Shown: positions 35,697 to 43,768, numbered from the stretch's first letter. The stretch is 64,000 nt of DNA from Microlunatus parietis (GCF_013407955.1 NZ_JACCBU010000001.1:3410001-3474000), one strand, 5' to 3'. Notes: generated from the letters alone by a model not told the origin. A program made the numbers and translations.

Positions 35697-36892
35697 CCAC
35701 ATCAGCTCCGGTGTTGGTGATCAACGCGGGATCCTCGTCAGTCAAGTACCGCTTGATCATTCCGGCTTCCGCCGAAGTGCTGGCGGACGGGACGATCGAG
35801 CGGATCGGCGAGCACGGCGGCGAGGTCAGTCACGAGACCGGCGGCGAGACCCACTCCGGTGATCACACGGCCGAGGACATCGGTGCCGCGCTGGAGTTGA
35901 TCACCGAGCAGTTCGCGACGTACGGCCCCGATCTTGGTCAGCTGGACCTGCTCGCGGTGGGCCACCGCGTCGTCCACGGCGGACCGGACTTCGCCCGGCC
36001 GACCAAGATCACCGACGACGTACTGGCGACGATCCGGGACCTGTCCGGGCTGGCGCCGCTGCACAATCCGGCCGCCGTCGCCGGCATCGAGGCGGCCCGG
36101 CAGCGGTTCGGCGACGTGCCGCACGTCGCGGTCTTCGACACCGCGTTCTTCGCCGAGCTGCCCGAGGTTGCCCGCACGTACGCGATCCCGCGCGAGTTGG
36201 CCGCCAGGCACCGGATCCGCCGGTACGGCTTCCACGGCACCTCGCACGACTACGTCGCCGGTGTCGCCCGCGAGTCGATCAAGGCCGCTGGCCCGGTGCG
36301 GCAGATCACGTTCCATCTCGGCAACGGTTGCTCGGCCGCGGCGATCCTGGACGGTCGGCCGGTCGAGACCTCGATGGGCCTGACCCCGTTGCAGGGGCTG
36401 GTGATGGGGACCCGGTCGGGCGACGTCGACCCGGGCCTGCACAGCTACCTGCACCGCGAGGCCGGTCTCGGTCCCGACGACGTGGACACGCTGTTGAACA
36501 AGGAATCCGGGCTGAAGGGCCTGGCCGGCGTCAACGACTTCCGCGAGGTGCTGCAGCGGCGAGCCGACGATGATCATGACGCCGCACTGGCGTTCGACGT
36601 CGTCGTACACCGGCTCAAGCACTACCTCGGCGCCTACTGGGCGATCCTCGGCGGCCTCGACCAGGTGATCTTCACCGGTGGCATCGGCGAGAACAGCCCC
36701 GATCTGCGCGCCGCCGTCGCCGACGGGCTGGCCGGTCTCGGTCTCGCGGTGGATCCCGACCGCAATGCGACCGCGGCAAGCGAGGCCAGGCTGATCTCCG
36801 CCGACGATTCCGCGGTCGCGGTGCTCGTCGTACCGACCGACGAGGAACTCGCCATCGCCCGCCAGACCGCCGCCCTCGCCGCCGATGACTGA
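35693..36892 (+). CDS. ackA: Acetate kinase
   Basis: 399 aa. Makes acetate and ATP from acetyl phosphate and ADP. PROSITE signatures are present: VLVINAGSSSVKYRLI at the N-terminus and GFHGTSHDYVA (about 180), with GLTPLQGLVMGTRSGDVDP, TGGIGENSPDLRAAV and DARN-type pocket changes absent. Overlaps pta (four bases) and the isochorismatase gene (eight bases), so acetate-overflow enzymes are co-translated. Confidence 0.96.
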   Translation: MTTSAPVLVINAGSSSVKYRLIIPASAEVLADGTIERIGEHGGEVSHETGGETHSGDHTAEDIGAALELITEQFATYGPDLGQLDLLAVGHRVVHGGPDFARPTKITDDVLATIRDLSGLAPLHNPAAVAGIEAARQRFGDVPHVAVFDTAFFAELPEVARTYAIPRELAARHRIRRYGFHGTSHDYVAGVARESIKAAGPVRQITFHLGNGCSAAAILDGRPVETSMGLTPLQGLVMGTRSGDVDPGLHSYLHREAGLGPDDVDTLLNKESGLKGLAGVNDFREVLQRRADDDHDAALAFDVVVHRLKHYLGAYWAILGGLDQVIFTGGIGENSPDLRAAVADGLAGLGLAVDPDRNATAASEARLISADDSAVAVLVVPTDEELAIARQTAALAADD

Positions 36893-37472
36893 CCCGGTCC
36901 ACGCGCTCCTGATCATCGACGTTCAGCGGGCGTTCGTGACCGGCCCCGGGGCGGCTCCGGCCAGTGGGCCGTTGCTGGGGAACGTGGGCGCTCTGCTGGA
37001 ACGGGCCCGGGACGCCGGCGCCCTCGTCGTCCAGCTGCAGAACGACGGCCCGCCGGGAGCCGTCGACGAGCCCGGCGGAGAGGGCTGGCAGCTGTACTTC
37101 GAGGCGGGGGCATCGGACCGCGAGACTGTGATCCGGAAGTCGGCGGACGACGGATTCGACGGGACCCCGCTCGAGGAGACGCTGCGGCGGCACGGCGTCG
37201 ACCGGCTATGCGTGGTCGGCTTGATGTCCGAGATGTGCGTGCTGGCCACCGCCCGCTCCGCAATCGAGCGGGGGTTCGGGGTCGTCCTTCCGCACAACGG
37301 CCATGCCACGTTCGACATCGGACCGGCACCGGGCGACAGCGAAGGCGTGCCCGCCGCGATGGCCTCCCGGGTCGCCGAGTGGGCCCTCGGCGACGAGGTG
37401 GAGATCATCACATCCACGACGGACGTCTCGTTCACCCCAGTTGACTGGCGGGAGACACCGGGGCACCCGTGA
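36885..37472 (+). CDS. Isochorismatase-family cysteine hydrolase
   Basis: 195 aa. Catalytic triad residues visible: Asp in ALLIIDVQRAF, Lys in TVIRKSADDGF and Cys in VVGLMSEMCVLATARSA. Such enzymes hydrolyse nicotinamide, N-carbamoylsarcosine or aryl vinyl ethers; which one is not predictable. The protein overlaps the end of ackA (ATG 36885 lies within its last codons). The MOSC gene follows eleven bases after its stop. Full length for the family. Confidence 0.9.
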   Translation: MTDPVHALLIIDVQRAFVTGPGAAPASGPLLGNVGALLERARDAGALVVQLQNDGPPGAVDEPGGEGWQLYFEAGASDRETVIRKSADDGFDGTPLEETLRRHGVDRLCVVGLMSEMCVLATARSAIERGFGVVLPHNGHATFDIGPAPGDSEGVPAAMASRVAEWALGDEVEIITSTTDVSFTPVDWRETPGHP

Positions 37473-37482
37473 GAACGAATCC

Positions 37483-38021
37483 ATGGCCCCACTGTCGTCT
37501 CCGTCCATCGCAGCGACGGTCACACGTTCGGCAAGCCGAGTCGGGACGTGATCGACCTGATCGAGGGCCTCGGTGTTGCCGGTGACGCGCACGCCGGCGT
37601 GACGGTGAAGCACAGGTCTCGGGTGGCGAAGAACCCGTCCACGCCGAACCTGCGTCAGGTCCACCTGATCCATCGCGAACTGTTCGACCTGGTCGCGCTC
37701 GCCGGCTACCGGGTCGCCCCGGGCCAGCTGGGCGAGAACATCACCACCGCCGGTCTCGACCTGCTCGGACTCCCGGTCGGCACCCGGCTCCGGATCGGTC
37801 CGGTCGTGCTCACCGTGACCGGACTGCGCAACCCCTGCGAGCAGATCAACCGGTTCCAGCCCGGACTGCTGAAACAGGTTCTGCGTCGTACGGAGACCGG
37901 CGAGGTCGAACGGCTGGCCGGCGTGATGAGCATCGTGTCCCGCGGCGGCGCCGTACGCGCCGGCGACCCGATCGCCGTCGAACGGCCGCCGGAGCCGTGG
38001 TTCCCGCTGACGCCGGTCTGA
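37483..38021 (+). pseudogene. MOSC-domain protein with a one-base frameshift near its start
   Basis: MOSC (molybdenum cofactor sulfurase C-terminal) fold: VSVHRSDGHTFGKPSRDVIDLIEGLGVAGDAHAG, NLRQVHLIHRELFDLVA, LGENITTAGLDLLGLP, VTGLRNPCEQINRFQPGLL and the C-terminal AGVMSIVSRGGAVRAGD. The conserved N-terminal strand is in a frame that has no start codon between the previous stop (TGA 37470) and GTG 37548; the ATG at 37483 is in another frame. Adding one C to the run CCCC at 37487-37490 gives MAPTVVSVHRSDGH, a perfect family start. The translated part from GTG 37548 would lack the first strand. Sequencing error or real mutation. Confidence 0.72.
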
Positions 38022-38114
38022 CCTCCGCCCGGATTCGGTGGCCAGTACGCGCCTGGTCAGCCGAAGCACGATCGCTGTCGTACAGCAGGGGCCCGGCGTG
38101 ACACCATCGGACGG

Positions 38115-38492
38115 GTGATCGGACGCTTGCATCATGCGATCCTCGACTGCCCCGACCCGCGGTCGCTGGCACGGTTCTATGCGCAGCTCCTGGGTCAGCC
38201 GATCACCTACGACAGCGACGACTTCGTGGTGGTCTCGACCAACTCCGAGGCCTCCGGGCTGGCGTTTCAACTCGCGCCCGGCCATCGGCCACCGACTTGG
38301 CCGGACTCGACCGTGCCGCAGCAGGTGCACTTCGACGTCATGGTCGAGGACGTGGACGCCGCCAAAGCGAGCGTGCTGGCCCTTGGCGCCCGGGAACTGG
38401 ACGGCGACAGCGTCTTCGCCGACCCCGCCGGCCACCCCTTCTGCCTGATCCCCCGGCCAACCTGGGCCCCGCCCCTCCTCGACGAGGGTTAG
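38115..38492 (+). CDS. VOC family protein
   Basis: 125 aa. Begins IGRLHHAILDCPDPRSLARFYAQLLGQPI, then VQLAFQ-type first half and QQVHFDVMVEDVDAAKASVLALGARELDGDSVFADPAGHPFCLIPRP as the second half. His at LHHAIL and in VHFDV and a Glu-like end residue would form a metal site typical of glyoxalase-fold dioxygenases. GTG 38115 chosen because the family begins with this strand. Stands alone downstream of the MOSC gene. Confidence 0.82.
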   Translation: MIGRLHHAILDCPDPRSLARFYAQLLGQPITYDSDDFVVVSTNSEASGLAFQLAPGHRPPTWPDSTVPQQVHFDVMVEDVDAAKASVLALGARELDGDSVFADPAGHPFCLIPRPTWAPPLLDEG

Positions 38493-38532
38493 CTTGCGAG
38501 GGGCGCTCGTCCCAGCCGTCCCTCTGGCCACA

Positions 38533-38557
38533 AGTTTTTCACGTAACGTGAAAAACT
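38533..38557. repeat. AT-rich 25-bp palindrome
   Basis: Arms AGTTTTTCACGT and ACGTGAAAAACT, 12 bp each, separated by one A. Unusually AT-rich for this genome. Lies 40 bases after the VOC stop, so it could be a bidirectional transcription terminator (A- and T-runs within the stem) or a protein-binding site. Confidence 0.65.
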
Positions 38558-38612
38558 GGCACTTCCCGCGAGAAGTATCTCGAGTAAAGCGACAAGAAGT
38601 GTGGGGAAGATC

Positions 38613-38794
38613 GCGGCCGGAAGTCACCCACAACCGGGTGTCGCGTCGGCCACATCGACTCTGGCCAACGGCTCGGGCCCCACTGACCCCGGCCCAGCCG
38701 CCCCGCGTCACGACCTCACCCAATCCCCCGGCCCGACCCGCAGCCTGAGTGGGTCATATCCGGCCGGGTGTTCGCAGCCGGAAGTCACCCACAA
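38613..38794. repeat. Direct repeat GGCCGGAAGTCACCCACAA, two copies
   Basis: GCGGCCGGAAGTCACCCACA at 38613 and GCAGCCGGAAGTCACCCACA at 38774, 161 bp apart, each followed by a CGACCTCACCCA sequence (about 38708 and 38828). It may be a diverged duplication of about 160 bp. Confidence 0.6.
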
Positions 38795-39230
38795 ATCGGG
38801 GCTGCCCCGGCCCACCGACCCGACCCCATCGACCTCACCCATTCCCACCCCGACCCGGTGGCGGGTCCGAAATGCCCGGACCGACCCGCCGGCGATCCAG
38901 CAGGCCAGATCGCAAGGTCTCTTGCCGTCCGTGATCCGGCCGCAGCGAGCGGACGACAGGGCCTCTGCGCGACGTCCGAGCGCGGTCAAAGGTCACTGGC
39001 GGCAGGAGCCGGGCTGCCGGACCCGGACCGCAAGATCTTCGGTGTGACTCCGCCGCCCGAAGTTCGGGCCCGCTCAGCCAGCGCTGTTCAGCCCGGGATC
39101 GGCCAGCCGGGACCGCACCCACGGTCCGGACCCGGCCGGTGGCACAACCCTGGGAGCACTTCGCCACGCGAATCTGCAACAGGCTCAAGACGGGCGCGCG
39201 ATCAGGCGGGCCGAGCCACAGGTGGATCGG

Positions 39231-40019
39231 TCAGCATTGACCTTCCTGCAGGTGCCGCACCAGTCGCGCCAATTCGGCTTTGGTCAGGGCCGACAGCCGC
39301 CGCTGCTGCAGTCCGCGGACGAACGGGTCGGCCCGGAGCTTCAGCATCCGGTCCCGTTGCGGCTGCCGGTTCGCGGCCGGGGACCGGAGCCAATCCTTCA
39401 GCCTCAGTCCGGCTCGCGCCCGTACGGCATCGGCGAGGGACAACAGCAGCGGGTCCGGCCGGGCCAGCGGCACGAGCCGGAGCCAGGCCGCCGGAGTCGC
39501 GATCGGCGGGGTGAACGCCGAGCCCGGGACCCTGCGGGCCACCGCGATCGAGAACCGGGCGGACACGTCGAGCGTGATCGCCGAGTAGTGCGGATCGGCC
39601 GGGCCCGCCGTCGCGGCCTCGGCCCAGCGGCGACCGACGCAGAGTTCCACGGCGCGCAGGCGGGGCAGCCGGCGGGCCAGTCCGATCACGTGGTGCAGGG
39701 CCGAGAACGGCGGGTTGGCGATGACCATCGTCACGGCGGTCAGGCTCGCTGGGTCGATGTCCTGGATCCGGCCCGCACGCAGGTCGAGGCATGGCAGGTT
39801 GGCGAGGCTGGCCAGGCAGCGGGGATCGGGCTCGACGGCGATCACCGCCCGTGGCCGCTGGCGCAGGATCGCGGCGGTCAGGGCGCCGGTTCCGGCACCG
39901 ATGTCGAGCACCACATCGTCGCGGGTGAGCTCGGCACCGGCGACCAGGTCGGCGGCCAGACCCGGGTCGAGCAGATGTTGATCAAGGTCGGGGTCGAGCG
40001 GGTAGGGGTGAGCAGGCAT
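39231..40019 (-). CDS. Erm/KsgA-like rRNA adenine methyltransferase
   Basis: 262 aa. SAM-dependent rRNA-adenine-methylase fold: DQHLLDPGLAADLVAGAEL, the SAM loop VVLDIGAGTGALTAAIL (about 38-54), acidic EPDPRC and the catalytic NPPF motif in TMVIANPPFSALHHVI. The C-terminal domain is basic and helical as in Erm/KsgA. NPPF instead of NLPY/NIPF and a short C-terminus make Erm- or specialised-type more likely than the housekeeping KsgA. ATG 40019 has GGAG four bases upstream; the open frame extends upstream without another good start. A short upstream peptide and hairpins suggest induced translation. Confidence 0.78.
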   Translation of the reverse strand: MPAHPYPLDPDLDQHLLDPGLAADLVAGAELTRDDVVLDIGAGTGALTAAILRQRPRAVIAVEPDPRCLASLANLPCLDLRAGRIQDIDPASLTAVTMVIANPPFSALHHVIGLARRLPRLRAVELCVGRRWAEAATAGPADPHYSAITLDVSARFSIAVARRVPGSAFTPPIATPAAWLRLVPLARPDPLLLSLADAVRARAGLRLKDWLRSPAANRQPQRDRMLKLRADPFVRGLQQRRLSALTKAELARLVRHLQEGQC

Positions 40020-40139
40020 GCGTCTCCGAGGGCCGGGGTGGGCCCATCGGCGACAAGCGGAGAGGTGCCCGCGGGCAGCGGCCGACGGACCCGGGAAAGG
40101 GTCGACATCGACACCGGCGGCGCGCGTGCTCGGACGCCG

Positions 40140-40158
40140 GGTGCACTCTCGGTGCACC
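40140..40158 (-). promoter_or_regulatory. Stem-loop between leader peptide and methylase gene
   Basis: Seven-base arms GGTGCAC (40140-40146) and GTGCACC (40152-40158) around TCTCG. It lies between the short open frame at 40172-40207 and the methylase start at 40019. A second dyad, GGGCC-GTCC-GGCCC at about 40177-40190, overlaps the leader frame. Consistent with translational or transcriptional attenuation. Confidence 0.45.
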
Positions 40159-40171
40159 GACGGTGGAGGAG

Positions 40172-40207
40172 TTAGCGGGCCGTCCGGCCCTTGTTGTCGC
40201 GACGCAT
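40172..40207 (-). CDS. Possible 11-aa leader peptide (MRRDNKGRTAR)
   Basis: A minus-strand ATG at 40207 is preceded by GGAG with a six-base spacer (GGAGCCGATCATG) and encodes MRRDNKGRTAR before TAA. Downstream come CTCCTCC (a possible anti-Shine-Dalgarno) and a hairpin, then the methylase gene. Inducible erm genes use such leader peptides for antibiotic-dependent stalling; this is an inference. The basic RRxxxKxR composition might suit stalling. Confidence 0.4.
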   Translation of the reverse strand: MRRDNKGRTAR

Positions 40208-40286
40208 GATCGGCTCCAACCACTCGGCAGTGAGACAGCTGCAGACTAGGCGCGCCGCTGGGCACACCACCACTGGTTTTCCTCGG

Positions 40287-41576
40287 TCAGGCGAGCTCGG
40301 TGTGCTCCAAGATCAACTGGCAGAACATCGCGTTGGCCCAGGAGAACCACGGCCGGGTGAACCGGGTCGGGTCGTCCACGTCGAAGCCTTCATGCATCAG
40401 CCCGGTGCCGCCGTCGGTGTCGATCAACAAGTCGATCAGTCGGCGCTGCTCGGCGGGCTCGGCGCTGGTCAGGCCCTGCACGGCGAGCGCAATCGGCCAG
40501 ACGTAGCGCGGCGGCGTGTGCGGGCTGCCGATGCCGGCGGCCGCGGAACCCTCGTAATAGAAGGGATTCTCGGGGCTCAGGATCAACGCCCGGGTGGCCC
40601 GGTAGACCGGGTCGGTCAGTTCGACGCAGCCGAGCCAGGGCAGCGACAGCAGGCTGGGCATGTTGGCGTCGTCCATCAGCAGGGTGTTGCCGAGCCCGTC
40701 CACCTCGTACGCGTAGACGTCACCATGATCGGGATGCCGCACGATGCCGTGCCGCCGGACACCGTCGGCCAACTCGCCGGCCAACTGCTCCGCGTCGTCG
40801 GCCAGTCGCTGATCGCCGATGATCTTGGTGGCCAGCTCGGCCAGGTGCCGCAGCGCGGTCGCCGCGAACAGGTTGCCGGGCACGTTGTAGCCGTAGGTGC
40901 AGGCGTCGTCGCTCGGCCGGAAGCCGGACCAGGTCATCCCGGTGAAGCCGACCGGTGCGCCGAGGCCGCCCCGGGACAGGGTCTCGGTCTCGATGCCGAC
41001 CTCCCGCACGAAGCGGTACGCGGAGCGCGCCTCATGGTCCTGTTCGAGTCGGAGTTGATCGACGATGATGCGCGCCGCCGCCCGGAACTCGTCGCCCGCG
41101 AAGTCGGTCCGGCCGGTCAGCCGCCAGAACCGGTGGGCCAGCCAGAGCGGGAACGCGAAGCTGTCGATCTCGTACTTCTGCTCCCAGATCCGCGGGTCGT
41201 CGCACAGGTCGCCCGGATGCCCGGAGCCGGTCGGCGCGCGGTTGAAGGCGTTCGCGTACGAGTCGACGGTGATCAACCGGAACTGGGTGCCGATCACGCC
41301 GGCGATCAGGTCCGCCATCGGAGCATGATCACGGGCCAGCCCGAGATAGGGCGCGAGCTGGGCCGAGGAGTCCCGCAGCCACATCGCCGGGATGTCGCCG
41401 GTGATCACGAACGGCCGGCCCTCGTCGTCGGCCTGGATCGTCGTCTCGATCGTGTTGCCGAAGCTGCGCCGGAACGCCTGCCCGATCCGCTCGCTGCCGG
41501 TGCGTTCCGTCACCGAGCTGACCAGGTCGTCCAGGAGTACGGCCGGCAGTGCCTCGGCCACGAGATTCGGCGTCAC
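40287..41576 (-). CDS. GH125 exo-alpha-1,6-mannosidase-like enzyme
   Basis: 429 aa, no signal peptide. The conserved GH125 stretches are present: FVITGDIPAMWLRDSSAQLAPYL, YEIDSFAFPLWLA, MTWSGFRPSDDACTYGYNVPGN, DDANMPSLLSLPWLG and GLMHEGFDVDDPTRFTRPWFSWANAMFC. In GH125 an Asp in the SGFRPSDD region and a Glu in HEGF are the catalytic acid and base; both are here. Cytoplasmic, so it acts on imported mannosyl oligosaccharides. GTG 41576 is the start. Divergent from the SDR gene; an AT-rich region with an AAATC-CATC-GATTT dyad lies between. Confidence 0.92.
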   Translation of the reverse strand: MTPNLVAEALPAVLLDDLVSSVTERTGSERIGQAFRRSFGNTIETTIQADDEGRPFVITGDIPAMWLRDSSAQLAPYLGLARDHAPMADLIAGVIGTQFRLITVDSYANAFNRAPTGSGHPGDLCDDPRIWEQKYEIDSFAFPLWLAHRFWRLTGRTDFAGDEFRAAARIIVDQLRLEQDHEARSAYRFVREVGIETETLSRGGLGAPVGFTGMTWSGFRPSDDACTYGYNVPGNLFAATALRHLAELATKIIGDQRLADDAEQLAGELADGVRRHGIVRHPDHGDVYAYEVDGLGNTLLMDDANMPSLLSLPWLGCVELTDPVYRATRALILSPENPFYYEGSAAAGIGSPHTPPRYVWPIALAVQGLTSAEPAEQRRLIDLLIDTDGGTGLMHEGFDVDDPTRFTRPWFSWANAMFCQLILEHTELA

Positions 41577-41592
41577 CCGTCAAGCCTGATAT

Positions 41593-41606
41593 AAATCCAT
41601 CGATTT
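41593..41606. promoter_or_regulatory. AT-rich dyad in the GH125/SDR intergenic region
   Basis: AAATC-CATC-GATTT at 41593-41606 with ATATAAAT upstream. Five-base arms; candidate operator controlling the mannosidase gene and its divergent neighbour. No regulator gene is adjacent. Confidence 0.3.
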
Positions 41607-41649
41607 GTCATTTCTTGGGCTACGGATTTGGGCAGCGGACGGCCGACAT

Positions 41650-41655
41650 TAGGGT
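41650..41655 (+). promoter_or_regulatory. -10 hexamer TAGGGT of a probably leaderless SDR transcript
   Basis: TAGGGT ends seven bases before ATG 41663; TTGGGC at 41628-41633 with 16-base spacing could be the -35. There is no Shine-Dalgarno before the ATG. Confidence 0.4.
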
Positions 41656-41662
41656 GTCTGCC

Positions 41663-42430
41663 ATGGCGACAGCTCTGATCACCGGCGGCACCTCCGGCAT
41701 CGGCGCCGCGTTCGCGCGGGCCCTGGCCGCGCGCGGCACCGACCTCGTCCTGGTGGCCCGGAACGTCGATCGGCTGAAGCGGGCGGCCGACGAACTCTCC
41801 GAGCGGTACGCCGTCGCCGTCGAGGTGCTGCCGGCCGATCTCGGTGTCCGCGAGGACGTGTTCCGGGTCGCCGAGCGGCTGACGGACACCGAGCGGCCGA
41901 TCGAGATCCTGGTCAACAACGCCGGTTTCGGCATCCACACCAAGCTGACCGCCGAGGACCCGTCGCCGCACGAGCACGCGATCGACGTCATGTGCAAGGC
42001 GGTGCTGACCCTGGGCGGCGCGGCCGGGCGCGCCATGGCCGACCGCGGCCACGGCCAGATCATCAACGTCTCCAGCACCGCCGGCTTCGTCGTCCTCGGC
42101 AACTACTCCGCGATCAAGGCCTGGGTGACCTCCTACTCGGAAGGCCTGGCGGTCGAACTGCGCAGCACCGGGGTCACCGTCACCGCCCTCTGCCCCGGCT
42201 GGGTCCGGACCGAGTTCCACGAGCGGGCGAACCTGAAAACGTCCAGGATCCCCGACCCGCTCTGGCTGGACGCCGACCGGGTCGTCGAGGAGTGCCTGGC
42301 CGACGCCGCCCGGGGCCGACCGGTCTCGATCCCGTCCAAGCGCTACCAGGTGTTGATCTTCCTCGCCCGGCACCTGCCGCGGCGGGTGATCGGCGCCGTC
42401 TCGGCTCGGATCTCCTCTGGCCGGCGTTGA
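41663..42430 (+). CDS. Short-chain dehydrogenase/reductase
   Basis: 255 aa Rossmann-fold oxidoreductase. NAD(P)-binding TALITGGTSGIGAAFARALA, LVARN, the Asp of LPADLGV, NNAGFGI and the catalytic triad Ser (NVSSTAG), Tyr-x3-Lys (NYSAIKAW). The Arg in LVARN next to the nucleotide site suggests NADP preference. C-terminal HLPRRVIGAVSARI. Substrate unknown. Transcript is probably leaderless. Confidence 0.92.
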   Translation: MATALITGGTSGIGAAFARALAARGTDLVLVARNVDRLKRAADELSERYAVAVEVLPADLGVREDVFRVAERLTDTERPIEILVNNAGFGIHTKLTAEDPSPHEHAIDVMCKAVLTLGGAAGRAMADRGHGQIINVSSTAGFVVLGNYSAIKAWVTSYSEGLAVELRSTGVTVTALCPGWVRTEFHERANLKTSRIPDPLWLDADRVVEECLADAARGRPVSIPSKRYQVLIFLARHLPRRVIGAVSARISSGRR

Positions 42431-42434
42431 TTGA

Positions 42435-42902
42435 TCAAGGACTGAGCGCGGCCCGGGTGCCGTCGAGATAGTCGGTGATCCGGACCAGGATCCGCGGGTG
42501 GATCCGGAGTGCGCCGATCGCCGCCGGGCGGAACCAGCGCACCTCGTGCGACTCCTCGCTGACGCGCAGTGCACCGCCGACCGCGTGGCATTTGACGCAG
42601 ATCGAGAATTCCTGGCGCACCTCTCCGTCGTCGTACGCCATGACGTGGGCGGGATCGGAATAGACGGCGATCACATAGTCGGCGACGACTTCCAGCCCGG
42701 TTTCCTCACGCACTTCACGTACGGTGCCGTCCCGCACCGATTCACCCAATTCGATCGCCCCGCCGGGAAGCGCCCAGAGTGAATTGTCGACGCGGCGATG
42801 GAGCACAATGCGACCGTGCTCGTCCGTGACCACGGCTGACGACGCGACAACCAGCGCATTCGGCGCGGGACCCTCGCCGTTGTCGTAGTCGACCCGCGCC
42901 AT
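42435..42902 (-). CDS. NUDIX hydrolase paired with an XRE regulator
   Basis: 155 aa. NUDIX box GAIELGESVRDGTVREVREETGLEV is intact (about 48-72). Begins MARVDYDNGEGPAPNALVVASSAVV. Hydrolyses a nucleoside-diphosphate-linked substrate. Two bases downstream of the XRE gene, so probably the partner enzyme of the regulator. Substrate not deducible. Similar XRE-NUDIX pairs are frequent in Actinomycetes. Confidence 0.9.
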   Translation of the reverse strand: MARVDYDNGEGPAPNALVVASSAVVTDEHGRIVLHRRVDNSLWALPGGAIELGESVRDGTVREVREETGLEVVADYVIAVYSDPAHVMAYDDGEVRQEFSICVKCHAVGGALRVSEESHEVRWFRPAAIGALRIHPRILVRITDYLDGTRAALSP

Positions 42903-42904
42903 GG

Positions 42905-43654
42905 TCAGCCCCAGTCCTCGTCCGGCACCGGGACCGTGGTCAGCCAGATGCTCTCGAAGTGGTCGGCAAACCTTGAGAACAAGCCGTTGTGGCCGTTCCA
43001 GCGCAGCCGCAGCGTCGGCGCCTGGACGCCTGGCGTGCCGTACAGGTGTGGGGTGACCAGCATGTGATCATCAAAGCGGAAGATCGAGTTATAGAGCGGG
43101 ACATCCTGATAACGAAATTCCAGATTCGCCTGGGTCCGCAGTTTGCCGAAATACTTCAACGTCGTGCCGATCCGCGCGACGAGCGTGATCGGATGCTGCT
43201 CCTCCCGATCCCGATTCGCGACATGGTCCGATCTCGGATCGGCGATCACCAGCCGTACCCGACAGCCTTGCGCACATTTCTCCGCCAGCGTTGGCAACAG
43301 TTCCGGATGGTCGAGTGGCAGGAAATAGAGCGTGTACCCGAGCAGGTCGATCTGCCGTTCGGCGCCGGTGATCATCGACCACCAGTCCTCGGCCGGCACG
43401 TTCGACCGGTACGGATACGCGGCCACCAGATCGCCGGTCGGCGAGCCGTCCGTACTCGTCGGGCGGGACTGCGGCCAGAGTCGGCCCTCGTCGGTGCCGA
43501 GGTGCTTCGCGACCAGGTAGCGCTGCCGCGGGTGCGGCACCCGGCCGCCGATCCAGCGGCTCACCGTCTTCGGGTCGCGGCCGGTCATGGCAGCAAGATC
43601 ATGAATGGAGACGCCTGCCCGCGCCATGGCAGCCCGCAACTGCTCGTTCGTCAT
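42905..43654 (-). CDS. XRE-type HTH regulator with a C-terminal PLD-like domain
   Basis: 249 aa. N-terminal HTH (about 4-55): LRAAMARAGVSIHDLAAMTGRDPKTVSRWIGG. The C-terminal domain (about 85-245) has DWWSMITGAERQIDLLGYTLYFLP, GCRVRLVIADPRSDHV, FRYQDVPLYNSIFRFDDHMLVTPHLYG, resembling the phospholipase-D-like fold found in DUF5919-type regulators. HKD motifs are incomplete, so it is likely a ligand- or nucleotide-sensing domain. GGxxATG at 43654 follows four phased direct repeats. Confidence 0.82.
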   Translation of the reverse strand: MTNEQLRAAMARAGVSIHDLAAMTGRDPKTVSRWIGGRVPHPRQRYLVAKHLGTDEGRLWPQSRPTSTDGSPTGDLVAAYPYRSNVPAEDWWSMITGAERQIDLLGYTLYFLPLDHPELLPTLAEKCAQGCRVRLVIADPRSDHVANRDREEQHPITLVARIGTTLKYFGKLRTQANLEFRYQDVPLYNSIFRFDDHMLVTPHLYGTPGVQAPTLRLRWNGHNGLFSRFADHFESIWLTTVPVPDEDWG

Positions 43655-43686
43655 GCCGACCCCGCAAGTCTCGAATGTTCGTGTTT

Positions 43687-43729
43687 CCTCAAAAATACCT
43701 CAAAAACGTCCCAAACGTCCTCAAACTGT
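43687..43729. promoter_or_regulatory. Four phased CCTCAAA-type direct repeats upstream of the XRE gene
   Basis: CCTCAAAAATA (43687), CCTCAAAAACGT (43698), CCCAAACGT (43710) and CCTCAAACTGT (43719), about 11 bp apart, i.e. on the same helix face. They lie between the XRE-NUDIX operon and the divergent 95-aa gene. A probable regulator-binding array. Confidence 0.6.
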
Positions 43730-43768
43730 GGTAGCGGCGTCCCCTTCGCTGACGAGAAGGTTTGAAGC

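Larger units (their letters stand above)
38493..39230. other. 738-base region without a convincing gene; carries repeats
   Basis: Pro/Ser-rich pseudo-frames only. It holds an AT-rich 25-bp palindrome (38533-38557) followed by imperfect dyads (ACTTCCCGCGAGAAGT at about 38561) and two copies of GGAAGTCACCCACAA. It may be a regulatory or relict mobile region. Confidence 0.5.

Noticed and set aside
37473..38021. Isochorismatase-MOSC fusion by stop-codon readthrough
   Set aside because: Same frame, but a one-base change in a C4 run restores a normal ATG start, a simpler explanation.
38601..39047. Pro/Ser/Thr-rich open frame after the VOC gene
   Set aside because: It runs through the direct repeats and has no recognisable domain or ribosome binding site.
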